Source of the DNA: Providencia alcalifaciens
GTDB taxonomy: Bacteria > Pseudomonadota > Gammaproteobacteria > Enterobacterales > Enterobacteriaceae
Direction: 5' to 3'
DNA length: 64,000 nt
Assembly (NCBI RefSeq): GCF_915403165.1
Contig: NZ_OU659204.1
Location: 2,728,001-2,792,000, forward strand
This document shows, piece after piece, positions 55,256-64,000 of this stretch. Position 1 is the stretch's first letter. The number at the start of each line of letters is the position of its first letter. The position numbers and the translations under genes are program-made. The notes beneath the pieces are model-generated. The model did not search any database. It had not been told where the DNA came from and saw nothing but the letters and a program-made list of their open reading frames with translations.

Positions 55256-56932
55256 ATGTCTAATTCTCGATTACAAACACAATTTGTACGCTTGTGGCAG
55301 CACTTTCAGGGAAAAAACAGTGAAACCACATTGCAAGATATTGCCGATATTTTATTTTGCTCTCGCCGCCATGTTCGCACTCTGCTCAATAATATGCAGT
55401 CCCATGGTTGGCTCAGTTGGCAAGCAGAATCAGGACGAGGAAAACGCTCCGCATTAATTTTTCATATTAATGGATTAGAACTACAACAAGCGCAAGCTGA
55501 GCAGCTTTTAAAAGAAGAAAGTATTGAAAAACTCGTGGCCCTTGTTGGCGATAAAGAGACTATCCGCCAAATGGTCTTATCGGAGCTCGAGCGAAGTTAT
55601 CGACAAGGTAAAAACTTACTGCGCATCATTTATTACCGTGATTTTCCCAATTTACTTCCTGGCACCCCAATGCGCCGCTCTGAAATCCACTTAATGAGTC
55701 AAATATTTAATGGACTAACTCACTTAAATGAGGAAAAAGGGGAAGTGGAAGATGGTATTGCTCACCACTGGCAAGCCATTAACGAGCAACATTGGCGCTT
55801 TTATTTACGTCCGGCTATCTATTTTCATCATGGACGTGAAATGCAAGTGGAGGATATTATCCACTCTTTATTACGATTAAAGCAGTGCTGGCCGCTATTT
55901 TCACATATTCACTCGGTCACCTCTTCGCAGCCTTATGTGATTGATGTCCATCTAAGCCATCCTGATACGCAATTTCCTTGGTTACTCGGTAGTCCACATG
56001 CCGCCATTCTCCCCAAAGAGTGGGAAACCATCAGCGGCTTTAGTCAGCGCCCTATTGGTACGGGCCCTTATGAAGTAGAAACCAACATTCCGCAGAAACT
56101 CACCATCAGCGCTTTTGATCGCTATTTTGGCTATCGCGCCCTACTCGATGAAGTGACCATTTGGGTAGTGCCTGAATTGTCTGAGCAGATGGTGTGTACC
56201 ACATTAAAAATGGATGGTGATAAACGCCACAATGACTCCCTCGAAAGCCGCATGGAAGAAGGTTGCTACTTTCTGTTATTCGACCAACGCTCCGACATTT
56301 CTCAACGGGAAGATGTGCGTAAATGGCTGTGCAGCTTTTTAACCCCCGTCAACCTACTGGCGCACTGTGAATCCTTCTATCAACGCCACTGGGCACCTGC
56401 TTATGGATTACTGCTTCATTGGCATCACAGTAAAATGCTCTCCCAGCGCACCAAACCTGAAGACTTGACTGAGTTAACTGTCACTTTTTATCGCCATCAT
56501 CATGAATTCTATGCCATCAGCCACATCATGAAGCGAGTCTTAGAAACCCAGGGAGTGGAGCTTAAAATTAACATCGTTGATTATGATGATTGGTTTAACG
56601 GGGATGCGAAGAGCGATATTTGGCTCTCCACCGCCAACTTTTATAAGCCTCTTGAATTCTCTATCTTCGCCACGTTGTACGAAATGCCGCTATTGCGTCA
56701 ATGTTTGGGGAAAACTCTTGATGAAGAGTTACAACTGTGGCGTCAGCAAAAATTGGATGTGGAATCTTGGTGCGAGAGCTTGATTGATTCCCAAGTCTTC
56801 CACCCAATTTTTCATCACTGGTTAGAATTACAAGGACAAAGAACGATGCGAGGTGTTCGTATGAATACCTTTGGCTGGTTTGACTTTAAATCAGCTTGGT
56901 TTAAGCCAACTGAGGATAATACACAGAATTGA
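55256..56932 (+). CDS. sgrR: Transcriptional regulator SgrR
   Basis: SgrR activates sgrS under glucose-phosphate stress and represses itself. The N-terminal winged helix (DIADILFCSRRHVRTLLNNMQSHGWLSW) is joined to a periplasmic-binding-protein-like domain (RIIYYRDFPNLLPGTPMRRSE, IGTGPYEVETN) that probably senses a small molecule. The C-terminus RGVRMNTFGWFDFKSAWF is strongly conserved. Length is 558 (E. coli 551). It lies between the leu operon and mutH; setA, next to it in E. coli, is missing. Confidence 0.95.
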   Translation: MSNSRLQTQFVRLWQHFQGKNSETTLQDIADILFCSRRHVRTLLNNMQSHGWLSWQAESGRGKRSALIFHINGLELQQAQAEQLLKEESIEKLVALVGDKETIRQMVLSELERSYRQGKNLLRIIYYRDFPNLLPGTPMRRSEIHLMSQIFNGLTHLNEEKGEVEDGIAHHWQAINEQHWRFYLRPAIYFHHGREMQVEDIIHSLLRLKQCWPLFSHIHSVTSSQPYVIDVHLSHPDTQFPWLLGSPHAAILPKEWETISGFSQRPIGTGPYEVETNIPQKLTISAFDRYFGYRALLDEVTIWVVPELSEQMVCTTLKMDGDKRHNDSLESRMEEGCYFLLFDQRSDISQREDVRKWLCSFLTPVNLLAHCESFYQRHWAPAYGLLLHWHHSKMLSQRTKPEDLTELTVTFYRHHHEFYAISHIMKRVLETQGVELKINIVDYDDWFNGDAKSDIWLSTANFYKPLEFSIFATLYEMPLLRQCLGKTLDEELQLWRQQKLDVESWCESLIDSQVFHPIFHHWLELQGQRTMRGVRMNTFGWFDFKSAWFKPTEDNTQN

Positions 56933-56969
56933 TGATAGTTATAAACAGTTAGAGTGAGTAAAATGGATT

Positions 56970-57306
56970 TTATTCACTTTTTCTGTGGATATCCATGTGA
57001 ACAACCAGATAGTAATCGGGGTATATCCCAACTGTTCATTTCTAACAAAAAATCACACTAAAAAATAAAGCATTATAAATCATAACAATAAATGAATTTC
57101 ATCTGAGATATCCACTGCGAGTTTTCCCATCTTTTTTTGTTAGGAGTTCAACTGAGCAAAGATCAATCAATGCATGATTTATCCACAAGGAATGTACTTA
57201 ACTTACCCGCTTTTTGTGACGAGCTTCAATAAATGACATTAGTCAAGGCTGTAAATGCACACAGTAATCGCAGTTTTTCACAGTTATCCAGAAATCCTGT
57301 GGATAA
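56970..57306. promoter_or_regulatory. DnaA-box cluster, DARS2-like, upstream of mutH
   Basis: The gene-free spacer before mutH contains a perfect DnaA box TTATCCACA (57179-57187) and a compact trio: TTTTTCACA (57274-57282), TTATCCAGA (57284-57292) and the inverted perfect box TGTGGATAA (57298-57306). Weaker boxes are at 56970-56978, 56984-56992 and 57108-57116. In E. coli the DnaA-reactivating site DARS2 lies beside mutH and has a core of three closely packed boxes. I did not find a convincing IHF site. Confidence 0.65.
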
Positions 57307-57501
57307 CCTAGTGCATGATCCTGTGATTATCTTGGGATGAAGTTGAATAACCCTAAATATTCATAATCCCGCCAGTGATTATTATCTAATATCTACATAT
57401 ATATCATGAAGTTAAATACAGGGACTAAAAAGTGTTATACTCATCCTACCTTGTGACCATTTTCTTGGTTATTTTTTAAACATAACGAAATTTTGTCGCC
57501 T

Positions 57502-58185
57502 ATGTCTTTTATACCGCCTTCACCACCAGAAAATGAAACCGTCTTATTAGCTAGAGCACAAGCCCTTGCTGGCTATACGCTTGGTGAGCTAGCAACTATC
57601 GCAGGTATCCCAATCCCGCCCGATCTTAAACGAGATAAAGGCTGGGTCGGGACACTGTTAGAGTATTTTTTGGGTGCAACCGCAGGCAGTAAAGCCGAAC
57701 AAGATTTTGCAGATATTGGCGTGGAGCTTAAAACAATCCCAATCGATCGCCATGGCGTACCATTAGAAACGACGTTTGTCTCTGTCGCACCACTCACGGG
57801 CAATAGTGGTCTGACATGGGAAAATAGTCATGTGCGCCGCAAATTATCTCGTATTCTGTGGTTCCCGATAGAAGGTGAACGCCAAATTCCACTTGCCCAG
57901 CGCCGTATTGCAAACCCTCTGATTTGGAGCCCTTCTGCGCTTGAAGAACAGCTTTTACGCCAAGATTGGGAAGAGTTAATGGACTTAATTGTGCTGGGAA
58001 AAGTTGAAATCATCACGGCTCGTCACGGACAAGTTCTACAAATTCGTCCCAAAGCGGCGAATAATAGAGCGTTAACCGAAGGTATTGGTGAATTTGGGCA
58101 GCCAATAATGACATTACCGAGAGGTTTCTATTTAAAAAAAGATTTTACAGGTCCATTATTAGCGCGGCACTTTAACCTCAGTTAA
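57502..58185 (+). CDS. mutH: Mismatch repair endonuclease MutH
   Basis: MutH nicks the unmethylated strand at hemimethylated GATC sites when activated by MutS and MutL. The restriction-type active site is D68, E75 and K77 in [13 protein letters not shown], matching E. coli D70, E77 and K79. [17 protein letters not shown] and [12 protein letters not shown] follow. An in-frame TTG lies three codons upstream; I take the ATG at 57502, giving 227 residues (E. coli 229). Confidence 0.97.
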   Translation: MSFIPPSPPENETVLLARAQALAGYTLGELATIAGIPIPPDLKRDKGWVGTLLEYFLGATAGSKAEQDFADIGVELKTIPIDRHGVPLETTFVSVAPLTGNSGLTWENSHVRRKLSRILWFPIEGERQIPLAQRRIANPLIWSPSALEEQLLRQDWEELMDLIVLGKVEIITARHGQVLQIRPKAANNRALTEGIGEFGQPIMTLPRGFYLKKDFTGPLLARHFNLS

Positions 58186-58246
58186 TTGGTCAAGGCATCG
58201 CCTGTGCCAAACAGACGATTTTTTATTCCATTTTTAAGGCAATAAG

Positions 58247-58978
58247 ATGTTTGAGTGGTTCTTAGATCCCCATGCTTGGATGGCATTGGCAACATTAACA
58301 ATTTTGGAAGTCGTACTGGGTATCGACAATATTATTTTCTTAAGTATTGTCGTCAGTAAATTACCCGCCCATCAACAAAATAGCGCCAGACGTATTGGGT
58401 TAATTGCAGCAATGGGTATGCGCTTGGCACTGCTAGCGTCCATTGCTTGGCTCGCACGCCTCACCACACCGCTCTTCACATTAGCTGAACATACCGTTTC
58501 CGCCCGCGACTTAATTTTGTGTGCCGGTGGCTTATTCCTCATTTGGAAATCCAGTCAGGAGATTTTCGATACCATTGAAGGGGAAGACGATGATGGGATA
58601 GCCCAGAAAAAAGTCACTTCATTCTGGGGGGCCATTATGCAAATCGCAATTTTAGATATTATCTTTAGCTTAGATTCCGTGATCACTGCTGTAGGGCTAT
58701 CTGACCATCTGTTTATTATGATGGCTGCGGTGATTATGGCGGTTATGATCATGATGTTCGCCGCGAAACCGATTGGTGATTTTGTGGAACGTTACCCTTC
58801 GGTCAAAATCCTCGCACTCTCTTTCTTGATCCTTGTAGGCTTCACTCTATTACTTGAAAGTGTTCAGGTACATGTTTCAAAAGGCTATATTTATTTTGCT
58901 ATGTTCTTCTCCATGTCAGTACAAATGCTCAATATTCTGCGCAGCAAAAAGTGGAAAATGAAAAATAAACAGTCATAG
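58247..58978 (+). CDS. ygdQ: TerC family inner membrane protein YgdQ
   Basis: An integral membrane protein of the TerC/YgdQ family, suspected to move or bind metal ions; its exact role is unknown. About seven hydrophobic segments are visible. LEVVLGIDNIIFLSIVV and LDIIFSLDSVITAVGLSDH hold the conserved intramembrane Asp residues of TerC proteins. Length is 243 (E. coli 237). It follows mutH as in E. coli, and its stop is six bases from the convergent small gene. Confidence 0.93.
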   Translation: MFEWFLDPHAWMALATLTILEVVLGIDNIIFLSIVVSKLPAHQQNSARRIGLIAAMGMRLALLASIAWLARLTTPLFTLAEHTVSARDLILCAGGLFLIWKSSQEIFDTIEGEDDDGIAQKKVTSFWGAIMQIAILDIIFSLDSVITAVGLSDHLFIMMAAVIMAVMIMMFAAKPIGDFVERYPSVKILALSFLILVGFTLLLESVQVHVSKGYIYFAMFFSMSVQMLNILRSKKWKMKNKQS

Positions 58979-58983
58979 CCAAC

Positions 58984-59223
58984 TTAACGTAAGGCGTTCT
59001 TTGCTGCGGCAATAGCGCCTTCCACCGCTTTTTTAGCTTGAGGGCTGTTTTTCCAACAACTTGACCCCGTTAGTGCAGCGCCCGAAATTAAAATTTCATC
59101 ATAAGAGGCTTCACTTAACTGCGCTAAAGACGAAAACCCCATTTGCTCTAATCGGCTAATGACCGTTGGTCCAACTCCCTTCACTGCTAATAGAATTTGC
59201 TTTTCTGAGTCTGAAAATCGCAT
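58984..59223 (-). CDS. Small helix-hairpin-helix protein, TfoX C-terminal-like
   Basis: A 79-residue protein dominated by a helix-hairpin-helix motif (ILLAVKGVGPTVISRLEQMGF) followed by SSLAQLSEASYDEIL and a basic C-terminal helix. It resembles the C-terminal domain of TfoX/Sxy proteins and small stand-alone HhH proteins. DNA binding is probable; the role is unknown. AAGGA lies six bases before the ATG. It is convergent with ygdQ. Confidence 0.75.
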   Translation of the reverse strand: MRFSDSEKQILLAVKGVGPTVISRLEQMGFSSLAQLSEASYDEILISGAALTGSSCWKNSPQAKKAVEGAIAAAKNALR

Positions 59224-59439
59224 AAATTATCCTTTTGGCTGTAAAACAGCCGTAATTGAGCGTATATTTTGCAATTAGCCTATTTCTTAATTTAAAATTC
59301 TGAGCTGTCTCTAACAGATTGAGCTACCTGCCCTACAAATCTGTTTTAGCAAATAGGAAATAACAACGGTAAAGTCATTGACGACTCGCGATAGAAACTA
59401 ACATGTCGCACTAAAAATTCTATCTTGTAGGTATTTATT

Positions 59440-60315
59440 ATGTATAGCAACAAAATATCCAATACTCGCCATATGTCGATGACATTATCTGATGGGCGAC
59501 TTTTGTGTTGGTATGAATCTGGTCCTGAACAGGGGTTCCCTGTAATTTTTTGTACTGGCGCAGGGATGAGCGGTACACTTGGCTTTGGCATTGACCGTCT
59601 TGATGAGCTAAATATTCGCTTAATCACCCCAGAACGTGCTGGACTGGGTCAATCCACCTTTGATGAGCATAAATCCCTACAACGCTTTGCTCAAGATATT
59701 CAAGAACTTCTGAATACTCAAAAACTGCCGTTATTTTCCGTTGTCGGTTTCTCTCAAGGTGCCGTTTTCGCCATGGCACTCGCCTGCTACGCCTCCCCAG
59801 TTTCATTATCGCTTGTGTCAGGACAAGACCAATTTGAGTTTCCTGCAACCCGAGCGCAATTAAAACAAGATGTGGTTAATATGCAGGAACAAGCCATTCA
59901 TACCCCCGATGCTTTATCGGAATGGTTGATGCGCAATGTGACCTCACAATGGTTACTGGCGTTTATTCTTAACTGCAGCGCAGAGATAGACCAGCAAATT
60001 TATAGCGAAGAGAACTTCTTAGCTGCATACAGTGACTGTATGGAACGTGCATTTATGCAAGGTAACCAAGGCTATGTTCAAGATCTCTTAATCGCCCTGC
60101 AGCATTGGCAGTTCAATCCTGAAGAGATCCATTGCCCTGTCGCGCTGTGGTATGGCGAGCAAGATGTGAGTTCTGTGCATTCCCCTGATTTTGGTAAAAC
60201 ACTGGCTCAGCGTTTTCCTGACAGCGAACACTTTTTGTTCTCTCATGAAGGTGGCTCAGTTCTGTGGACACAAGCCTATTCCATTCTTGCCCAATTGAAA
60301 GAACGCAGCCTTTAG
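59440..60315 (+). CDS. Alpha/beta hydrolase family protein
   Basis: A single-domain, cytoplasmic alpha/beta hydrolase of 291 residues. The oxyanion region is FCTGAGMSG, PERAGLGQS precedes the lid, the nucleophile elbow is VVGFSQGAVF (Ser 105), the acid is probably the Asp of YGEQDVSS, and the His is in SHEGGSVLW. There is no signal peptide. The substrate cannot be inferred; neighbours give no pathway hint. TAGGT precedes the ATG. Confidence 0.88.
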   Translation: MYSNKISNTRHMSMTLSDGRLLCWYESGPEQGFPVIFCTGAGMSGTLGFGIDRLDELNIRLITPERAGLGQSTFDEHKSLQRFAQDIQELLNTQKLPLFSVVGFSQGAVFAMALACYASPVSLSLVSGQDQFEFPATRAQLKQDVVNMQEQAIHTPDALSEWLMRNVTSQWLLAFILNCSAEIDQQIYSEENFLAAYSDCMERAFMQGNQGYVQDLLIALQHWQFNPEEIHCPVALWYGEQDVSSVHSPDFGKTLAQRFPDSEHFLFSHEGGSVLWTQAYSILAQLKERSL

Positions 60316-60316
60316 G

Positions 60317-60353
60317 TATAAAAAAAGGTGCCCAATGAAACATTAGGCACCTT
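60317..60353 (-). terminator. Intrinsic terminator of speB
   Basis: AAGGTGCC-C-AATG (60325-60337 including the mismatch) pairs with CATT-A-GGCACCTT (60341-60353) around AAA; the minus strand continues with a run of T. It may also catch transcripts of the convergent hydrolase gene. Confidence 0.85.
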
Positions 60354-60376
60354 AACTTTAAATCGCAGATTAAAAC

Positions 60377-61297
60377 TTATTTCTTAGACGCTTGGATATA
60401 TAACAGTTCCAATGCAATCGTCGCTGCGGCTAATGCCGTAATTTCTGATTGGTCATAGGCTGGCGCAACTTCCACGACATCCATCCCAACAATATTCAGT
60501 GACTTAATGCCACGCAGCAGTTTTAACGCTTTATCAGATGTTAACCCACCAATCACTGGTGTACCGGTTCCTGGCGCAAAGGCAGGATCCAGACAGTCAA
60601 TATCAAATGTCAGATAAACTGGCATATCACCCACGATCTGTTTGATCTGAGCAACCATGTCATCCACACCACGATCATTCGCTTGAGCGGCATCCAATAC
60701 AGTGAAACCGTTGTCAGAATCATGTTCAGTACGAATACCAATCTGCACAGAATGATTTGGGTCGATCAAACCTTCTTTTGGCGCATGATAGAACATGGTG
60801 CCGTGGTCATATAAACTACCATTACCGTATGTGTCAGTGTGCGCATCAAAATGTACTAACGCCATTTTACCGAAGTGCTTCGCGTGGGCTCGCAGTAATG
60901 GCAATGTCACAAAGTGGTCACCACCAAACGTTAGACAACGTTTACCGGATTCCAGCAATTTTTCAGTATGAGCTTGCAATTTGTCGCACATATCTTGCGC
61001 GTCACCGAATGCAAACACCACATCGCCGCAGTCAACCACGTTGAGTTTGTTTTTTAATTTAAAATCCCACGGCCAACGGTGGCTTTCCCACGCAAGGTTA
61101 GTGGAAACCTGACGAATAGCAGCAGGCCCATGACGGCTACCTGCGCGTCCTGAGGTTGCCATATCAAATGGAACACCCGTGATCACCCAATCAGCATCAG
61201 AACTGTATGGTTGGAAATTTAACGGAAAACGTAAAAAACCAAATGCGTTTGAAACCAGTGAATTATCAACCTGATTTCCTAATGTGCTATTAATCAT
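60377..61297 (-). CDS. speB: Agmatinase
   Basis: SpeB hydrolyses agmatine to putrescine and urea. It is a dimanganese ureohydrolase with metal motifs [22 protein letters not shown] and [18 protein letters not shown]. The ATG at 61297 with AAGGA six bases upstream gives 306 residues, the E. coli length; an adjacent GTG is less likely. It starts 13 bases after speA, forming the arginine-to-putrescine operon. Confidence 0.98.
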   Translation of the reverse strand: MINSTLGNQVDNSLVSNAFGFLRFPLNFQPYSSDADWVITGVPFDMATSGRAGSRHGPAAIRQVSTNLAWESHRWPWDFKLKNKLNVVDCGDVVFAFGDAQDMCDKLQAHTEKLLESGKRCLTFGGDHFVTLPLLRAHAKHFGKMALVHFDAHTDTYGNGSLYDHGTMFYHAPKEGLIDPNHSVQIGIRTEHDSDNGFTVLDAAQANDRGVDDMVAQIKQIVGDMPVYLTFDIDCLDPAFAPGTGTPVIGGLTSDKALKLLRGIKSLNIVGMDVVEVAPAYDQSEITALAAATIALELLYIQASKK

Positions 61298-61310
61298 CAC
61301 TGTTCCTTAA

Positions 61311-63215
61311 TCATTCATCTTCTAAGTAAGTGTAACCGTACAACCCACTTTCAAACTCGTTCACAAAATCTTTTTGCAGCTCGTCACTCAGCCCAGTGCC
61401 TTTTACTTGCTCAATAAAGCTTTCTAACAGCACTTCAGGAACCAGCTTCACATATTGCAGCATATCGGCGACGGAATCGCCCTCTTCACTTTGCAGGTAA
61501 CGAATACTGCCTTGGCTATCAACCCACACATCGATGGCGGCAGTATCACCGAATAAGTTGTGCATGTTGCCTAAAATTTCTTGGTATGCACCTATCATAA
61601 AGAAGCCAATCATCGGTGGATTTTCTGGATCATACGCTGGCATTGGCATGGTAGTTTCCACCCCATCACCGTCAACATAATGATCAATAATACCATCTGA
61701 GTCGCAAGTGATATCCAATAATACCGCACGTCTGTCTAACGGCTTATCTAAGCCTTCAATTGGCAAGACTGGGAACACTTGGTCAATTCCCCAAGCATCA
61801 GGGAGCGATTGGAACAGCGAGAAATTCACATAGAATTTATCCGCCATACGCTCTTGCAGCTCATCAATAATTGGACGATGGGCGCGGCTGCTAGGGTCTA
61901 AATCTTGCTGAATACGGCGACAGATATTTAAGTATAGCTCTTCTGCCCATGCACGTTGTGTTAAGTCCAACACGCCATGCGCATACTGAGTATGTGCTTC
62001 TTGCAAGTCAAACTGGCTATCGTGCAACCATTCGCGCAAAGAACGGCTATTGCCTTGATGCTGCATGGATTCCCACGTTTCCCATAACGAAACCAGTGAA
62101 CGTGGCGCATCTTCGCTCGGCGGTGTGGTTTTGGTGAATTCGTTACGCTCAACCCCAATCACGTTAGAGACTAACACGGTATGGTGAGCGGTCAATGCAC
62201 GCCCAGACTCAGTGATCACCGTTGGGTGTGGCAAATTAAACTCTTCACACGCATCGCCAATCGCCCAAATCACGTTATTCGCGTATTCGTTCAAGCCATA
62301 GTTAACCGAACAATCTGACTGAGAACGGGTACCTTCATAATCAACGCCTAAGCCACCGCCCACGTCAAAGCACTGAATGTTGACACCTAATTGATGCAAC
62401 TCGACGTAGAAACGGGCTGACTCACGAACCCCTGTCGCGATATCACGAATATTCGCCATTTGAGAACCTAAATGGAAGTGCAATAATTGCAGGCTATCCA
62501 AACGGTTCGCATTGCGTAAAATTTCGACTAACTGTAGAACTTGTGTTGCAGCTAATCCAAATTTAGATTTTTCACCGCCACTCGCCTGCCATTTACCTGA
62601 ACCTTGGGATGCTAAACGGGCACGAACACCTAAACGAGGCGTCACTTCCAGTTTTTGAGCTTCTTCAAGCACCATCTCGATTTCAGACATTTTTTCGATA
62701 ACCAGGTACACTTTGTGACCCAGTTTTTCGCCAATTAATGCCAGACGAATATATTCGCGATCTTTATAACCGTTACACACAATCACAGTGCGCGTGCGCC
62801 CTGCGTTGGCTAATACTGCCATTAACTCTGCTTTTGAACCCGCTTCTAACCCTAAAGGTTCACCAGAATTCACTAGCGACTCAATCACTCGGCGTTGTTG
62901 GTTAACTTTAATTGGGTAGACTAAAAAATAATCACCTTTATAACCGTATGATTCACGCGCACGTTTAAATGCCGCGTTAATTGACCGCAAGCGATGTTGC
63001 AAAATTTGAGGAAAGCAGAACAATGCAGGCAAGCGTAAATGCTCTTGCTCTTCTTTAACTTGATAGACCAATTCGGCAAGATCGACGATGGTATCTGGAT
63101 TTTCAGGATTCGGGCAAACACAGACATTTCCGCGCTCATTCACCTGATAGTAACCACCTCCCCAATACGCGATATTGTAAGTTTGGCGTACTTTGCGGGC
63201 GATATTATCATTCAT
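61311..63215 (-). CDS. speA: Biosynthetic arginine decarboxylase
   Basis: SpeA decarboxylates arginine to agmatine. It is the large, fold-III PLP enzyme: the PLP lysine is K103 in [28 protein letters not shown] is a family signature, [14 protein letters not shown] and [14 protein letters not shown] bind the cofactor, and the catalytic Cys is in [11 protein letters not shown]. Length is 634 (E. coli SpeA is slightly longer). AGGAG precedes the ATG. Related enzymes supply the agmatine and putrescine needed for swarming in Proteus mirabilis. Confidence 0.98.
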   Translation of the reverse strand: MNDNIARKVRQTYNIAYWGGGYYQVNERGNVCVCPNPENPDTIVDLAELVYQVKEEQEHLRLPALFCFPQILQHRLRSINAAFKRARESYGYKGDYFLVYPIKVNQQRRVIESLVNSGEPLGLEAGSKAELMAVLANAGRTRTVIVCNGYKDREYIRLALIGEKLGHKVYLVIEKMSEIEMVLEEAQKLEVTPRLGVRARLASQGSGKWQASGGEKSKFGLAATQVLQLVEILRNANRLDSLQLLHFHLGSQMANIRDIATGVRESARFYVELHQLGVNIQCFDVGGGLGVDYEGTRSQSDCSVNYGLNEYANNVIWAIGDACEEFNLPHPTVITESGRALTAHHTVLVSNVIGVERNEFTKTTPPSEDAPRSLVSLWETWESMQHQGNSRSLREWLHDSQFDLQEAHTQYAHGVLDLTQRAWAEELYLNICRRIQQDLDPSSRAHRPIIDELQERMADKFYVNFSLFQSLPDAWGIDQVFPVLPIEGLDKPLDRRAVLLDITCDSDGIIDHYVDGDGVETTMPMPAYDPENPPMIGFFMIGAYQEILGNMHNLFGDTAAIDVWVDSQGSIRYLQSEEGDSVADMLQYVKLVPEVLLESFIEQVKGTGLSDELQKDFVNEFESGLYGYTYLEDE

Positions 63216-63375
63216 AATAAACTCCTAATATGGAGGGGTGAGTGATGCGTTCTCCTTCCAGACAAGCAACGACCAAGAGCATGATGCAACTGGGCAGTAA
63301 TGTCAGGGAAACAGCGATACTCAGATTGTAATTAAAAGTGCTTAGAACTTCTAAACGGTGACAATATACATCCAT
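63208..63375 (-). CDS. Possible 55-residue leader frame overlapping the speA start
   Basis: The minus strand carries an ATG frame of 55 codons whose stop (TGA, 63208-63210) overlaps the first codons of speA. The peptide has a hydrophobic stretch ([20 protein letters not shown]) that could span a membrane, followed by a polar tail ([16 protein letters not shown]). No ribosome site precedes the ATG. In E. coli the small gene yqgB occupies the same position, but I see no clear similarity. The frame may be real, perhaps coupled to speA, or a by-product of leader sequence conservation. Confidence 0.35.
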   Translation of the reverse strand: MDVYCHRLEVLSTFNYNLSIAVSLTLLPSCIMLLVVACLEGERITHPSILGVYYE

Positions 63376-63842
63376 AGACTTAGCAGGCTACTACATTATA
63401 GATTACTGACTAAGTATTAAGGATCTATGATAGGTATGACGGTAACTTCGCGATGAAGTCAACATAGACAGGAAAGTAAAAGCCAATGTCACGCGGCGAT
63501 CCGCATATGACGGTTGGGTACTGTTATTCAGCAGATTATGGATCATTGCCCATTAACCCCCAATATAACTGTTTTCCCCTTAAAATTTTAATCGTGTATT
63601 AAAATTCAATCGGTTAAAACATTCCTGATAGATAGCAGATGCGTGTTTGACCTGCTGGTATATAACGGGAAACAACGACCATCCGTTACGGTCGCAGTTT
63701 ATACCTCGAATAGCCCAAAAATGCAAAAGCAAATTATCCAAAATGCTATTTTTATAATAAAACGAACTGAATTAGTGAATTATACCCTTGTCATTTTATA
63801 GCTTAAAAATTGGTAGAAATTCTCTAATGAAAAGTCTAGAAT
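63376..63842. other. speA-metK divergent spacer
   Basis: A long spacer holding the speA leader and the upstream parts of both promoters. It includes a strong hairpin at 63657-63705. Its right half is AT-rich. No other frame is credible. Confidence 0.5.
63657..63705. repeat. Extended hairpin in the speA-metK spacer
   Basis: GGTAT (63657-63661) pairs with ATACC (63701-63705), AAAC (63670-63673) with GTTT (63697-63700), and CGACC (63676-63680) with GGTCG (63690-63694), with an eight-base bulge on the left. No T run follows. It could structure a long speA leader or be a relic repeat. Confidence 0.45.
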
Positions 63843-63875
63843 AGCCGTCTAGATGTTAAAACATCCAACTATAAT
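63843..63875 (+). promoter_or_regulatory. metK promoter with candidate MetJ boxes
   Basis: TATAAT (63870-63875) is a perfect -10 hexamer 30 bases before the metK ATG; the -35 is weak. Directly upstream are tandem eight-base units AGCCGTCT, AGATGTTA and AAACATCC; the first matches the met box AGACGTCT at seven of eight positions, the others only partly. MetJ control of metK is known in E. coli. Confidence 0.6.
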
Positions 63876-63904
63876 GTTCTTTGAATTCTTAAGGTATTAA
63901 TCTC

Positions 63905-64000
63905 ATGTCTACACACCTCTTTACTTCTGAGTCCGTATCAGAAGGGCATCCTGATAAAATTGCAGACCAAATTTCTGATGCGGTCCTTGATGCTATTCTT
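63905..64000 (+). CDS. metK: S-adenosylmethionine synthase, 5' end only
   Basis: The first 32 codons, beginning [20 protein letters not shown] and followed by [12 protein letters not shown], are the ATP-binding N-terminus of MetK, which makes S-adenosylmethionine from methionine and ATP. The rest lies beyond the window. AAGG lies ten bases before the ATG. It is divergent from speA, as in E. coli. Confidence 0.97.
   Translation, partial: MSTHLFTSESVSEGHPDKIADQISDAVLDAIL

Overview
The window is a stretch of chromosome from a member of the Enterobacterales, most likely Providencia or a close relative in the Morganellaceae. Nearly every protein aligns end to end with an E. coli K-12 counterpart but at clear divergence. 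The sequence is AT-rich, several gene orders differ from E. coli, and the spacer after leuD carries an ERIC-type repeat. I did not compute GC content, and the genus call is inference.

Left to right: a 3'-truncated mscS; yacL and acnB; a small AT-rich spacer with one orphan gene and the remnant of another; and the pyruvate dehydrogenase operon pdhR-aceE-aceF-lpd, read leftward, with a perfect PdhR operator. Then come nadC and ampD; a type IV pilus operon (ppdD-hofB-hofC) preceded by a CRP-S (Sxy-type) site; coaE-zapD-yacG; mutT-secA-secM; and a DciA/DUF721 gene. The division and cell wall (dcw) cluster follows, read leftward from mraZ to lpxC and starting at a four-repeat MraZ operator.

Next are cra, ilvIH, a long-chain acyl-CoA ligase gene, leuO, and the leucine operon read rightward with a leuL leader peptide and attenuator (leuABCD). 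After that come an ERIC element, a compact SgrS small RNA on the minus strand, and its divergent regulator sgrR. A cluster of DnaA boxes in front of mutH resembles DARS2. The right end holds mutH, ygdQ, a small helix-hairpin-helix gene, an alpha/beta hydrolase, speB-speA and the start of metK.

Functionally this is mostly core housekeeping: entry of pyruvate into the TCA cycle, peptidoglycan precursor synthesis and septation, protein export, branched-chain amino acid synthesis, glucose-phosphate stress control, mismatch repair and putrescine synthesis. I found no prophage, insertion sequence, CRISPR array or tRNA. The most interesting material is in the spacers: SgrS without an SgrT frame, the DARS2-like box cluster, the CRP-S site, an MraZ operator, a large hairpin in the aceE leader, a 55-codon frame overlapping the speA start, and the orphan genes between acnB and lpd. 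Compared with E. coli, the mscS/yacL and sgrR/mutH joints are rearrangement boundaries, and ampE and guaC are missing from their usual places.
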